Source of the DNA: Lachnospiraceae bacterium
GTDB taxonomy: Bacteria > Bacillota > Clostridia > Lachnospirales > Lachnospiraceae
NCBI GenBank assembly: GCA_017620255.1
Contig: JAFZQU010000006.1
Location: 1 to 64,000, forward strand
Direction of reading: 5' to 3'
Length of the DNA: 64,000 bases
Shown: piece by piece, positions 34,824 to 42,966 of the stretch
How the letters are laid out: each line of letters opens with the position of its first letter
Position numbering within the stretch: position 1 is the first letter of the stretch
Position numbers and translations under genes: made by a program
The notes under the pieces: model-generated
Database searches by the model: none
What the model was told of the DNA's origin: nothing
Seen by the model: the letters and a program-made list of their open reading frames with translations, nothing else

Positions 34824-36866
34824 TCAGATCCCGTCAAGATTAAAGAAGTAGTACGGTTTTCTGCTCTTATAAAACGGCATCGAATCGATCGTCATCTGTC
34901 TCGCCGCCATGCCTTCAAAATCAAGTTCCGAAGCCAAAGCCCTGCTGGAATAGCCCACCATAAAGACCGTACCGTCGTAATCCACCGGACAGGTGACCGT
35001 GATGGTGCGCGTCATCAGCTTGTTCTTTTTATCCATCTTGCTCGAGGTTTCCATGAAGATCTCCACGGGACCGGATGGCGTGCTGATCGTGATCGGCTCT
35101 TCCAGTTCCGTCGTCTTATTCTTCGAGTTGATCGTCAGCGGGCTTCCGCTCATGAACGACGTCCCGGTGTAACGGTCAAACGCATCCACCCACGCTTCAA
35201 ATGCGGCCCCCGATCCCTGCTCCGAATAATCAAGCGTGTAGTAGCCGGTCACTTTTTTCATGCCCGGTTCACAGTCCTCGATGGACTCGCTCACATAACA
35301 GTTGGTCGGCATATAATACGATTCATCCGTATCCTTTTCGCTCTTGATCTTCATGACTTCCGCCGTGACTTCCGTCCCGGTCGGCATGATCAGCATGTTA
35401 TGCTGTACAACGAAATCAGCCGGTGCCGTTTGCGTTATATGGTCATCGACTTTGATCATGACCAGATCATCCTTCATATAGGTCCGGTTATAGATATCCG
35501 GTCCGAGAACCGTTCTGCCCTTTCCGTCATCCAGCGGATCCATATGTGTGATCTCTTCGGTATCTCCTTCTTTGTATCCCACAAGCATCAGGCCGTCATA
35601 GTCAGCCGGCACCGTAACACAGTAGTACATGGTCCAGTCTGCTTCTGCCTGAAAGATCGGGAAGCCTTCGCCGGTCTTTCCTGTCTGCTCATAATTACCG
35701 CCGTTCCACTCTTCATACGATGCCATGCCGATCCGGATCGTCTCGCCCATCCATTCGATCTCCGTATACACCGGATCCATCTCGTAGGTCCGGTCATAAT
35801 TCCCCGAGAATACGATCTGCTGTCCCGTATAGTAGTCATACAGCCGGAACATTCTCCAGTTGAGCATGGGTCTGTAGTTCTTCTCCACGCCCTTGTCCAC
35901 GCATGTCTGCATACAGTTGACATCATACGGTATGATGATCCGCACATTCCCGTTTTCATCCGCCGCGGTCTTCGTGAACGGACGAAAACGATACTCACAA
36001 TCCGTAGCGGAACACTCCGTCAGTTCCGGTTCAACCGGTTCGGATAACACTCCTTCATCGTTATAGTACATTGCCTCCAAAAAGCACGGAAAGTAAAAAT
36101 CACTCGTATACGGATCGACGAAATCAAATCCCTGCTCTTCCGCATAAGGTACCGGAGGCAGTTCCTCCACTACCTCTTCGATCTCCTCTTCCACCTCTTC
36201 TACTTCCGCCTCTTCTTCCTGACGTTTCTTTTTCGGTTTCTGCTCCGTGCTCTCTTCCGTCTGTGCCTTGTTCACCAGAGAGTCGTCCGCACGGAATCTG
36301 CTGCGCAGCACAAGAAAGGCCGTAACGGCAAGCCCGATCACTACAACCGCAACGATCGGCAGAACGATCAGGAGGATCTTCGTACCCGACTGCTTTGGTT
36401 TAGGCGGCATCTGTTGCGGCGGTATATTCTGCGGCGGCCGGTAGTTTGGCTGCACCTGCTGTGTATACTGCTGCTGCGGTATCTGTTGCTGCATGTTCTG
36501 TTGCGGTTGCTGTACCGGCGTCGGCTGTGGCGCAGGTTCTGCCACCGCCTGCTGCACCGGCCCCGGCTGTGGTGCGGGTTCTGCCACCGCCTGTTGCACA
36601 GGTTCCGGCTGTGGCGCAGGTTCTGCCACCGCCTGCTGCATGGGTTCCGGCTGTGGCGCAGGTTGTACCGGCGTTGGCTCAGGCACGGGCTCTACAGGCG
36701 TCGGCTGTACCGGCTCTACAGGCGTTTGCTGAACAGGTGGCTGCTGTGGTGTCTGCTGTGGTGTCTGCTGTGGTGTCTGCTGTGGTGCCTGTGCGACAGG
36801 CGTACCACACGCACCGCAAAACAGAGAATCATCTGGTAATTGTGCTCCGCATTTTGTACAAAACAT
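34824..36866 (-). CDS. Zinc-ribbon, Pro/Gln-linker, one-TM protein with ectodomain (2)
   Basis: This 680-residue protein has an N-terminal zinc ribbon (CTKCGAQL...CGACG, residues 3-20), then TPQQ repeats and three copies of a 14-residue Glu-Pro-Gln-Ala repeat, then a membrane helix (about 168-190, ILLIVLPIVAVVVIGLAVTAFLV). Outside, a Lys-then-Glu-rich spacer (about 205-240) leads to a 440-residue domain with many Tyr, Asp and Thr and repeated beta-strand patterns. The function is unknown. It is transcribed between two proteins of the same plan, with 40-45 base gaps. Confidence 0.82.
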   Translation of the reverse strand: MFCTKCGAQLPDDSLFCGACGTPVAQAPQQTPQQTPQQTPQQPPVQQTPVEPVQPTPVEPVPEPTPVQPAPQPEPMQQAVAEPAPQPEPVQQAVAEPAPQPGPVQQAVAEPAPQPTPVQQPQQNMQQQIPQQQYTQQVQPNYRPPQNIPPQQMPPKPKQSGTKILLIVLPIVAVVVIGLAVTAFLVLRSRFRADDSLVNKAQTEESTEQKPKKKRQEEEAEVEEVEEEIEEVVEELPPVPYAEEQGFDFVDPYTSDFYFPCFLEAMYYNDEGVLSEPVEPELTECSATDCEYRFRPFTKTAADENGNVRIIIPYDVNCMQTCVDKGVEKNYRPMLNWRMFRLYDYYTGQQIVFSGNYDRTYEMDPVYTEIEWMGETIRIGMASYEEWNGGNYEQTGKTGEGFPIFQAEADWTMYYCVTVPADYDGLMLVGYKEGDTEEITHMDPLDDGKGRTVLGPDIYNRTYMKDDLVMIKVDDHITQTAPADFVVQHNMLIMPTGTEVTAEVMKIKSEKDTDESYYMPTNCYVSESIEDCEPGMKKVTGYYTLDYSEQGSGAAFEAWVDAFDRYTGTSFMSGSPLTINSKNKTTELEEPITISTPSGPVEIFMETSSKMDKKNKLMTRTITVTCPVDYDGTVFMVGYSSRALASELDFEGMAARQMTIDSMPFYKSRKPYYFFNLDGI
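36530..36670. repeat. 42-base tandem repeat coding a Pro/Gln/Glu linker
   Basis: Units at 36530-36571, 36572-36613 and 36614-36655, plus a partial copy, encode a 14-residue repeat (EPAPQPEPVQQAVA) in the linker of the second zinc-ribbon protein. The adjacent TPQQ stretch near 36750-36780 is a second, 12-base repeat. Confidence 0.85.
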
Positions 36867-36910
36867 TCTTCATCCTCCCATAGTTCAAAACTGTGTCCTG
36901 CAAACAGACC

Positions 36911-38281
36911 TTAACGGTCATCGTTTAAGTTGAATTCAAACCCGAACTCCGTTGTGGCCGCCAAAGTTTCCGTATTAACGGTATACCAGTCATATGTGGT
37001 CGTATGGCCGTCCACCTCGTCATAAACCTGTACAACGATCGTACCGTCGCTGTTGACACTGTCGATCCTTGCAAATTGTGCACCGCAGTGTTTCGCACAA
37101 AGGGCGGCGATCTCTTCGTTGGAAAGTTTCTTGGAAGACGGTGCCTTGGTCCCTCCGCGTCTCGATTCTCCTGCGGGGACCATGCTCGTATCCAGTGCGC
37201 TTCCCGGACGTTCCAGAATGAGGTATTCTTCTTCCCCGGACGGATACATGAATTCACCGTATGCATACTGATGTCCGTCCACATCTATGAACTTTTTCAT
37301 TTCGATCCGGTCACCCGCATCGTCATTCTGAAATCCCGTATACTCACTGTTCCACTTGCAGTGACTGGTACCCTTGTCATATTCCTGCTCATATCCATCA
37401 TCCGGGTCAGAGAAAGAATAGTACCACCAGTCAAAGGTCATCGTGACTTTATCATCCATGGAATGGATATTCACGTTAAACATGCGATACGCATCATTAT
37501 CCTCCGCAGACATCCCCTTCTTGGTCCTGAAGCATGCTTTCCAGTCACCCTCCACAAGCTCTGGATTCGTGATCACCGTCGCACCGTCCTGGTCAAAGAT
37601 CGCTTCCAGATCTTTTCCGTCATAATATGCTTCTTCTAGCCATTCAAAATCATCCACGCCCGGGCGGTCCGTTGTGGAAAGAAACGCCGCATACTCTTTT
37701 GCTTCCTCAGAAGTCATCGCGTTGACATCTTTTGATTTTTTGCTCTCTTTTGTATCTTTTTCTTCTTCCTCTTCTGCCTCTTCCTCTTCGGTTTCTTCTT
37801 CCGTTTCCTCTTTCTTCTTCGAATTCTTCTTTCCTTCTTTGGAACCGGAGCTCATGCTCGCAAGTTCCTCTTCCATCTGCGCATGATCAGCATCCCTTGC
37901 CCGCTTATCGAGCACAAGGAATATGACTGTTCCGATCGCAAGCACACCGACAATCGCCAGAATGATGATCAGCGCGACGGGCGTTTTTTTGCGCGGGGGC
38001 TGTTGCCCGTACGGCTGTTGTCCGTAAGGCGGCTGTCCGTAAGGCTGTTGTCCATACGGCTGATTCATCTGCGGCGGGACCTGTTGCTGATACGGCGCCT
38101 GCTGTGCCTGCACCGGCTGCTGATACGGTGCCTGCATGGGCTGCATATTCGGCTGTTGCATTCCCTGCGCCGGCTGCATATTCGGCTGCTGCACCCCTTG
38201 TACCGGTGTGACCCGGTTTCCGCATTTCTCACAGAACAGGGAATCGTCCGGAAGACTTGCTCCGCATTTAGAACAGATCAT
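36911..38281 (-). CDS. Zinc-ribbon, Pro/Gln-linker, one-TM protein with ectodomain (3)
   Basis: This 456-residue protein repeats the plan of the two before it: zinc ribbon (CSKCGASL...CEKCG, residues 3-20), Met/Gln/Pro-rich linker with NMQPAQGMQQP and YGQQP units, membrane helix (about 103-125), a very acidic Glu/Lys spacer (about 155-195) and a 250-residue outside domain rich in Asp and Trp. The helix is preceded by PRKKT, which supports cytoplasmic placement of the zinc ribbon. The ectodomain is unrelated by eye to the other two. The function is unknown. Confidence 0.82.
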   Translation of the reverse strand: MICSKCGASLPDDSLFCEKCGNRVTPVQGVQQPNMQPAQGMQQPNMQPMQAPYQQPVQAQQAPYQQQVPPQMNQPYGQQPYGQPPYGQQPYGQQPPRKKTPVALIIILAIVGVLAIGTVIFLVLDKRARDADHAQMEEELASMSSGSKEGKKNSKKKEETEEETEEEEAEEEEEKDTKESKKSKDVNAMTSEEAKEYAAFLSTTDRPGVDDFEWLEEAYYDGKDLEAIFDQDGATVITNPELVEGDWKACFRTKKGMSAEDNDAYRMFNVNIHSMDDKVTMTFDWWYYSFSDPDDGYEQEYDKGTSHCKWNSEYTGFQNDDAGDRIEMKKFIDVDGHQYAYGEFMYPSGEEEYLILERPGSALDTSMVPAGESRRGGTKAPSSKKLSNEEIAALCAKHCGAQFARIDSVNSDGTIVVQVYDEVDGHTTTYDWYTVNTETLAATTEFGFEFNLNDDR

Positions 38282-38318
38282 ATAGAATTCCTCGCTTTCT
38301 TTGTATGTCCTTTATCGA

Positions 38319-38744
38319 TCATTTCAGTTTCGCACCGCAATACCGGCAGAATACGAGATCCGCTTCGATCTCTTTGCCGCAAAACCTGCAGAAGTGCCTG
38401 GCAGGCTCTGCAGAAACAGGCTGCGCATTCTCCTGCTGTGTGTTCCGGCTCTTTTCGTAATCCGCACGGATACGCGCTTCCAAATCTTCCGGAAGAGCCG
38501 GCAACGGAAGCAGGATCCACTGTGCAAGATACTCTTTATCTTCCGTGATCCCGACGGCCCCCTCTTCCGAACACAGATATGTAAAAGGGTTGACACCGGC
38601 GGCACGATACGTCTCGTCCAGTTCATCCGCACGAAGCAGGGCATCATCCCAGCTGACAACCTGTTTTCCCTGTACGGTCACCCATTCGTCACAGATCTTA
38701 GCCGCTTCAGCTACTGCGTCAGCCATTGTCTGAAATTCTTTCAT
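38319..38744 (-). CDS. Small soluble protein with C-terminal zinc ribbon
   Basis: This 141-residue protein without signal peptide or membrane helix ends in a zinc ribbon (CRFCGKEI...CRYCG, about 118-136). Residues 1-95 are clearly paralogous to the 116-residue protein at 39505-39855: both share MKxFxTMxxAxAEAA, LCSxEGAxG and AQW...PLP. It could be a cytoplasmic partner of the zinc-ribbon membrane proteins in the same operon (inference). Confidence 0.78.
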   Translation of the reverse strand: MKEFQTMADAVAEAAKICDEWVTVQGKQVVSWDDALLRADELDETYRAAGVNPFTYLCSEEGAVGITEDKEYLAQWILLPLPALPEDLEARIRADYEKSRNTQQENAQPVSAEPARHFCRFCGKEIEADLVFCRYCGAKLK

Positions 38745-38758
38745 ACACAGAAACCTTT

Positions 38759-39517
38759 CTATCCTTTCGCATAACTGACGATCAGCCCGATCATATAAAA
38801 CAGGATCGCGGGGATCAGCAGGATCACGCCGGCCGGAAACGCCGTCTGCAGACCGGTAAGAGACAGGATCGATCCTGCAAGATACCCGGCCGCACTACCG
38901 CCCATCAGACTTGTAACAGTCTGCATGGAACGCGGATCCGCAAAGTATTTCCCGAAAAACAGATGCAACAGCAGGCCGTACAGGAAACTGTCCTTCTTTC
39001 CGAGACTCCCGATGACCATTACTGCAAGGTAAGCACCGATCAGGCTGTTCATGCGATTTTGCGTAAAATTACACAGGCAGTAGACAAGCAGTGCGGAGCC
39101 TGCGCCAAACAGCCAGGCCGCAGGATCGTAAAACCGCTTGAATGCAAACGCGCCGAATCCTTTCTTGATCCCGCCTCCGAAACTCGCAAACGGATTTTGG
39201 CGCATGATAAGACTCAGCACAAACGTGTTCAGGAATGTGAGCAGGATCATTTTTCCGATCATGCCGCCTGCCACGCCGAGTACACCGCCATACATCCCGC
39301 CGTTCGCATAGAGCAGCAGGCTGAGAATACCTGAGACATTCCCGCCTTTTCCGGCCGCACTTATCACAGACAGCAGGGTCTGCGCCACCGCGATCAGGAT
39401 CGTCAGCACGATGGAGACCACAATGGGTACCGGATTCTTCAGCATCTCTTTGAAACGCCCTATATATTGTCTTAAATAACCACCGATCGTGTGGTCCGGG
39501 TACATTACCGGTTCCAT
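38759..39517 (-). CDS. Polytopic membrane protein of unknown function
   Basis: This 252-residue protein has six or so hydrophobic segments after a cytoplasmic N-terminus (about 1-30). Gly-rich helices (LLLYANGGMYGGVLGVAGGMIG) could pack closely. I do not recognise the family. It starts 13 bases inside the upstream 116-residue gene and ends 14 bases before the 141-residue gene, so it is flanked by the two paralogues. Confidence 0.75.
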   Translation of the reverse strand: MEPVMYPDHTIGGYLRQYIGRFKEMLKNPVPIVVSIVLTILIAVAQTLLSVISAAGKGGNVSGILSLLLYANGGMYGGVLGVAGGMIGKMILLTFLNTFVLSLIMRQNPFASFGGGIKKGFGAFAFKRFYDPAAWLFGAGSALLVYCLCNFTQNRMNSLIGAYLAVMVIGSLGKKDSFLYGLLLHLFFGKYFADPRSMQTVTSLMGGSAAGYLAGSILSLTGLQTAFPAGVILLIPAILFYMIGLIVSYAKG

Positions 39518-39855
39518 ATATTCTTCAGTTCCTCCGTTGACAGCCCTTCCAAACGGTCCAGTTTCCGTTCAAGATCCGCAAGGATCTCCTCTTCCACATG
39601 CGATTCATCAGGCAGGGGATAAAACAGCCACTGCGCATTAAATTCATAGTCAAATGTCAGCCCCAGTGCCCCTTCCTTTGAACACAGAAAAGCCGCGGGG
39701 TTTTTCTCCATATTTACGCGCTCACGGTCGAATGCCTCCGCAAGCATCAGGAGCCCTTCCTTATCCACCGTGGCATCGTCCGCACGGATCAGCCAGATAT
39801 TGCAAAGCCCTGCCGCTTCCGCAGCCGCTTCTGACATTGTTTCAAATCTTTTCAT
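39505..39855 (-). CDS. Small soluble protein, paralogue of the 141-residue protein
   Basis: This 116-residue protein aligns over almost its whole length with residues 1-95 of the protein at 38319-38744 but lacks the zinc ribbon. Shared positions include AEAAxLC, NPxxxLCSxEGAxGxT and AQW followed by PLP. Hydrophilic, probably cytoplasmic. The function is unknown. It overlaps the downstream membrane-protein gene by 13 bases. Confidence 0.75.
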   Translation of the reverse strand: MKRFETMSEAAAEAAGLCNIWLIRADDATVDKEGLLMLAEAFDRERVNMEKNPAAFLCSKEGALGLTFDYEFNAQWLFYPLPDESHVEEEILADLERKLDRLEGLSTEELKNIWNR

Positions 39856-39873
39856 ACGTTCTACCCCGCCACA

Positions 39874-41796
39874 TTATTCCGGCAGATTGTTCTTGATCGT
39901 GTCACTGACAAGCGCGCCCACCGCATTCTTGACATTGTCGTTTTTGATCACGCCATCCGTAAAGCCGTTCTTTGCAAGGTCGGTCGCCCATCTTGTAGCG
40001 CCTTCGCCTTTTATGCCGCTGTTTTTATACAGGCCGTTATAAACCTGCCTGTCGCCGATCTTCACGCCGCCGGTCAGACCGTCCATGCCCTTGCCGACCG
40101 AATAGTCTACCGCGAAATTGACAAAGCCCTGTTTTGCCGCAGAAGATCCCTCCTTCAGAGCTTCCGCGTGACTCTTGCCCTCGATCCTTGCGTTGAAATA
40201 GCCCTTGATCCCGTCGCCGCTGACATTGGAAAAGAGTTTCGCTTCCGTAGAATCCACATTATCTTTAATGAATTCGACCGTCGAGTTCACGAGCGTCTTG
40301 CCAACCGCCTGCGAAAAGCTCTGGTTGCCGGCCATGACTTCGCCCGTCTGCCCGGCCGCTTCCGCAAGGATCTTATAGGTGTTCTTGATCCCCTTGCCTG
40401 CGCCCGTCGGTTCCAACTCCGCCATCACATCGATCGCGATATCCGCTCCGGCTTTGATATTCTCGGCAGTCTTTAAGCCCGCGTCCGCATAGGCTTCCCG
40501 CTGTTCCGCCCAGGAGCGCATCTCGGCCTCTTGCATCTCGTTCCGGATCCACTGTTTCTTGAATTCCTTATAATCGCAATCGTAAATGCCCTTCTTGTAG
40601 AACAGCTTATTCTTCTTGTCCTGTTCGGCAAAATCACGCTCCATGGCTTTCTTCTCAGCTGACCACTCGATCGCCTCACGGGAGGGTCCCATGTTCTTCT
40701 GCCGTTCCCGTTCGATCCATGCCTGATTTTCCCGCTCCGCCATCATGTCCTGATAGCGCTGTTTATCGTAAACACCGACACCGGCTTCCTCCCACTGCCG
40801 CTCCAGTTCCCGCTGGTAGTCGTCCATGGATTGATTGATCTGCGCAACCTGCCGGTTGATCTCGTTCTGGTAATCCTGCCAATATTGGTCGGGAATCGTT
40901 ACCCCGCCGGAACCGCCCATGCCACCTGCTCCTGCCGCACCCAGCCCTCCCGGTCCGCCGGCCGCGCCCGATGAAAGCAGTCCGATCACAATGGCTCCAA
41001 GCGTGGTCCCCATCGATACCGCTACCGATTTCATTTCATTCAGATGCTCGTCGTCCGTGTTCAGCAGCCACTTTAAGATCGTGTCTTCATCCGCGTTATC
41101 AAGGTCGATCTCCTCCGGCTCTTCCGGTTCTTCTTCGACCTCTTCTTCCTCCTCAAGGTCCTCTTCGGCTTCTTCCGCTTCTTCCGTTTCCTCTTCTTCC
41201 TCTTCCGGCTCTTCTTCGGACTCTTCTACATCCTCCGTCTCCGCCTCTTCGGTTTCTTCCGGTTCTGTCTCTTCCGGTTCTTCCTCTTCCTCTTCTTCCG
41301 GTAAAACCGGCGGCTCGCTGATCCGCTTGTAGTAAATATCCTTACCGCTGGCATCATGAGACACGAACCGGTTCAGATCGATGAGCTGTTCATGGATCGA
41401 AGACTCCCGCGTCTGCTGCGCACCCTTGGATCCTATCTGAAATACGTTGGAAAGGGTTGCCTTCAGCGTACCTGTGGCCGGGTCGTATGTATACGGACCG
41501 GTCCACGTATTCGTGCCGGTACCGCCCATGAATTCCTCATAGAAATCCATGGTCATCGTGTCGTCCGAAAACGAGAAAGTCATGTTGAAATAATAGTCTC
41601 CGGTAAAACCGGCTTCCGGTTCCCAGGTGCCTTCAAAGACCTCCACGGGATACGTCGCGGCATGTGCCGGTATGCAAAGAAATGTGGCCGCAAGAAGAAG
41701 AAAAGACACAGCAACAGCCGCAGCAATAACCTCTTTCCTGCGGTTGCATCTGTGTCCCGAACGATTTTTAAATCTGCGGCACAACGGTCTGAACAT
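39874..41796 (-). CDS. Two-sided membrane protein with acidic linker
   Basis: This protein has about 640 residues. A signal-like helix ends in AHA (about 47), a short beta-rich domain follows (about 50-160), then about 80 residues of almost pure Glu/Pro/Thr (165-245), a membrane helix (about 270-295) with a Gly-rich GGPGGLGAAGAGG tail, a charged coiled-coil region (about 310-440) and an Ala/Gly/Lys-rich C-terminus. The C-terminal half lacks any motif I know; its AEAAGQTGEVMAGN-like sequence recalls helical pre-toxin regions only loosely. I start it at 41796, with GGGAG 8 bases upstream. It heads the minus-strand operon that runs to 29086. Confidence 0.78.
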   Translation of the reverse strand: MFRPLCRRFKNRSGHRCNRRKEVIAAAVAVSFLLLAATFLCIPAHAATYPVEVFEGTWEPEAGFTGDYYFNMTFSFSDDTMTMDFYEEFMGGTGTNTWTGPYTYDPATGTLKATLSNVFQIGSKGAQQTRESSIHEQLIDLNRFVSHDASGKDIYYKRISEPPVLPEEEEEEEPEETEPEETEEAETEDVEESEEEPEEEEEETEEAEEAEEDLEEEEEVEEEPEEPEEIDLDNADEDTILKWLLNTDDEHLNEMKSVAVSMGTTLGAIVIGLLSSGAAGGPGGLGAAGAGGMGGSGGVTIPDQYWQDYQNEINRQVAQINQSMDDYQRELERQWEEAGVGVYDKQRYQDMMAERENQAWIERERQKNMGPSREAIEWSAEKKAMERDFAEQDKKNKLFYKKGIYDCDYKEFKKQWIRNEMQEAEMRSWAEQREAYADAGLKTAENIKAGADIAIDVMAELEPTGAGKGIKNTYKILAEAAGQTGEVMAGNQSFSQAVGKTLVNSTVEFIKDNVDSTEAKLFSNVSGDGIKGYFNARIEGKSHAEALKEGSSAAKQGFVNFAVDYSVGKGMDGLTGGVKIGDRQVYNGLYKNSGIKGEGATRWATDLAKNGFTDGVIKNDNVKNAVGALVSDTIKNNLPE

Positions 41797-41837
41797 TCTG
41801 AGATCTCCCACTTATATCTCTTATTGTACCGCCCGCG

Positions 41838-41893
41838 CAGATAAAATAAAAGGGTGTGACAAAATATTGTCATTGACATTTTTGTCACGCCCT
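41838..41893 (-). terminator. Intrinsic terminator of the patatin gene
   Basis: The arms 41851-41864 (AGGGTGTGACAAAA) and 41880-41893 pair over 14 bases with one G-T. Read on the minus strand, the hairpin is followed by TTTTATTTTAT. It separates the patatin gene from the operon starting at 41796. A TACAAT box on the minus strand near 41823-41828 could be the -10 of that operon, but I see no good -35. Confidence 0.85.
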
Positions 41894-41910
41894 GATCACT
41901 TCCCGGCAAT

Positions 41911-42810
41911 CTATGATCTTGCCTTAAGATATTCCCGCAATTCCTGCATTCTGTCATGCATGTCATGATAGCCGAGCCAGTACAGATCGCCCAGCTTATC
42001 CATGTCGCCCTCAAACCGCGACACCGTCACTTCTTCAGACGGCGCCATCAGAAAGATCTTCCCCGCCGCCTCGTCGGCCAGCAGTTCTTCCGTCACGGTG
42101 TTAAAATCAGCCTCCGCCTTCTCCATGCTCTCCACGAAGTTCGGATAGTTTCTATAGAGCCGTCTCGCTGTCCTGAGTTTTCCGGATTCCCTCCTGTATT
42201 CGCGCTCTCTCGTCTTTACGACCATGATGGCTGCATCGCCCTGCTGCTTTGCCCAGTCATACGGGATATGCACGGAACAGCCGCCATCCAGATACGGTAC
42301 ACCGCCGATCACAACCGGTCGTGAGATGTAAGGTACGGTCGCGGATGCACGCACCGCACGAAAGAAGTTACAGTTGACTTTTTCGAAGTATTCCGTTTCC
42401 CCGGTCAGCATGTTGGTCGCACCGACCGCCAACCGCCGCTCCGTGGTCTTCAATCTCTTCTTATCCAGCGGATACTCCTTCAAGATCTCATGAAACAGGT
42501 AGGAAAAGCCCGTGATCCCGTGGTCGCGCCCGAAGGCCTTGTATCCGCAGTATTCCGGATCATGCCGGTATGTCAGATCGATCCTTGCGCTCCAGCCGAT
42601 CTGCCCTGATACATAGCCGATCCCCGAAAGCGCTCCGGCCGAGATCCCGACCGTTTTGCGGAAATTGATGTTCTCCTCCATCAGCGCGTCCAGCACGCCC
42701 AGCGTATACAGTCCTTTCCATGCGCCGCCCTCCAATACCAGGCAGCCTTCCGTAATGCTCTCATCCGCTCTGCCATCCGGCAGTTTATCGATGTCTTTGT
42801 ATGTCTTCAT
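41911..42810 (-). CDS. Patatin-family phospholipase, YjjU-like
   Basis: This 299-residue serine lipid hydrolase has the patatin motifs: oxyanion loop GGAWKG (about 28-33), nucleophile elbow GISAGA (Ser about 57) and catalytic Asp in YLDGGC. Length and the C-terminal KTREREYRRES stretch fit the YjjU-type family with a DUF6363-like tail. It probably acts on membrane lipids or acyl esters in the cytoplasm. It is followed by a strong terminator and lies 156 bases after the first TIR gene. No CD-NTase or cap gene is adjacent, so a CBASS effector role is not supported. Confidence 0.88.
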   Translation of the reverse strand: MKTYKDIDKLPDGRADESITEGCLVLEGGAWKGLYTLGVLDALMEENINFRKTVGISAGALSGIGYVSGQIGWSARIDLTYRHDPEYCGYKAFGRDHGITGFSYLFHEILKEYPLDKKRLKTTERRLAVGATNMLTGETEYFEKVNCNFFRAVRASATVPYISRPVVIGGVPYLDGGCSVHIPYDWAKQQGDAAIMVVKTREREYRRESGKLRTARRLYRNYPNFVESMEKAEADFNTVTEELLADEAAGKIFLMAPSEEVTVSRFEGDMDKLGDLYWLGYHDMHDRMQELREYLKARS

Positions 42811-42966
42811 TTCCTTCTTTGCCGTCCAAGTTTATTATTATGTGGATCATTTTTTTATTCAATGATGTCAAAACGATTATCCTCGTAACTGGTATTTTAC
42901 ATGTTTACATGCCAAAAATAGTAGCGGTTACGCCTACTCACGTTAGAAGTTATTATATCATGAAGC

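Noticed and set aside
34312-36883. Ala/Val- and Arg/Leu-rich plus-strand frames opposite the zinc-ribbon genes
   Set aside because: They are low-complexity readings of the Pro/Gln tandem repeats, without ribosome sites.
41911-42810. Patatin gene as a CBASS effector
   Set aside because: No CD-NTase or cap2/cap3-like gene is adjacent, and the gene has its own terminator. YjjU-like housekeeping is the simpler reading.
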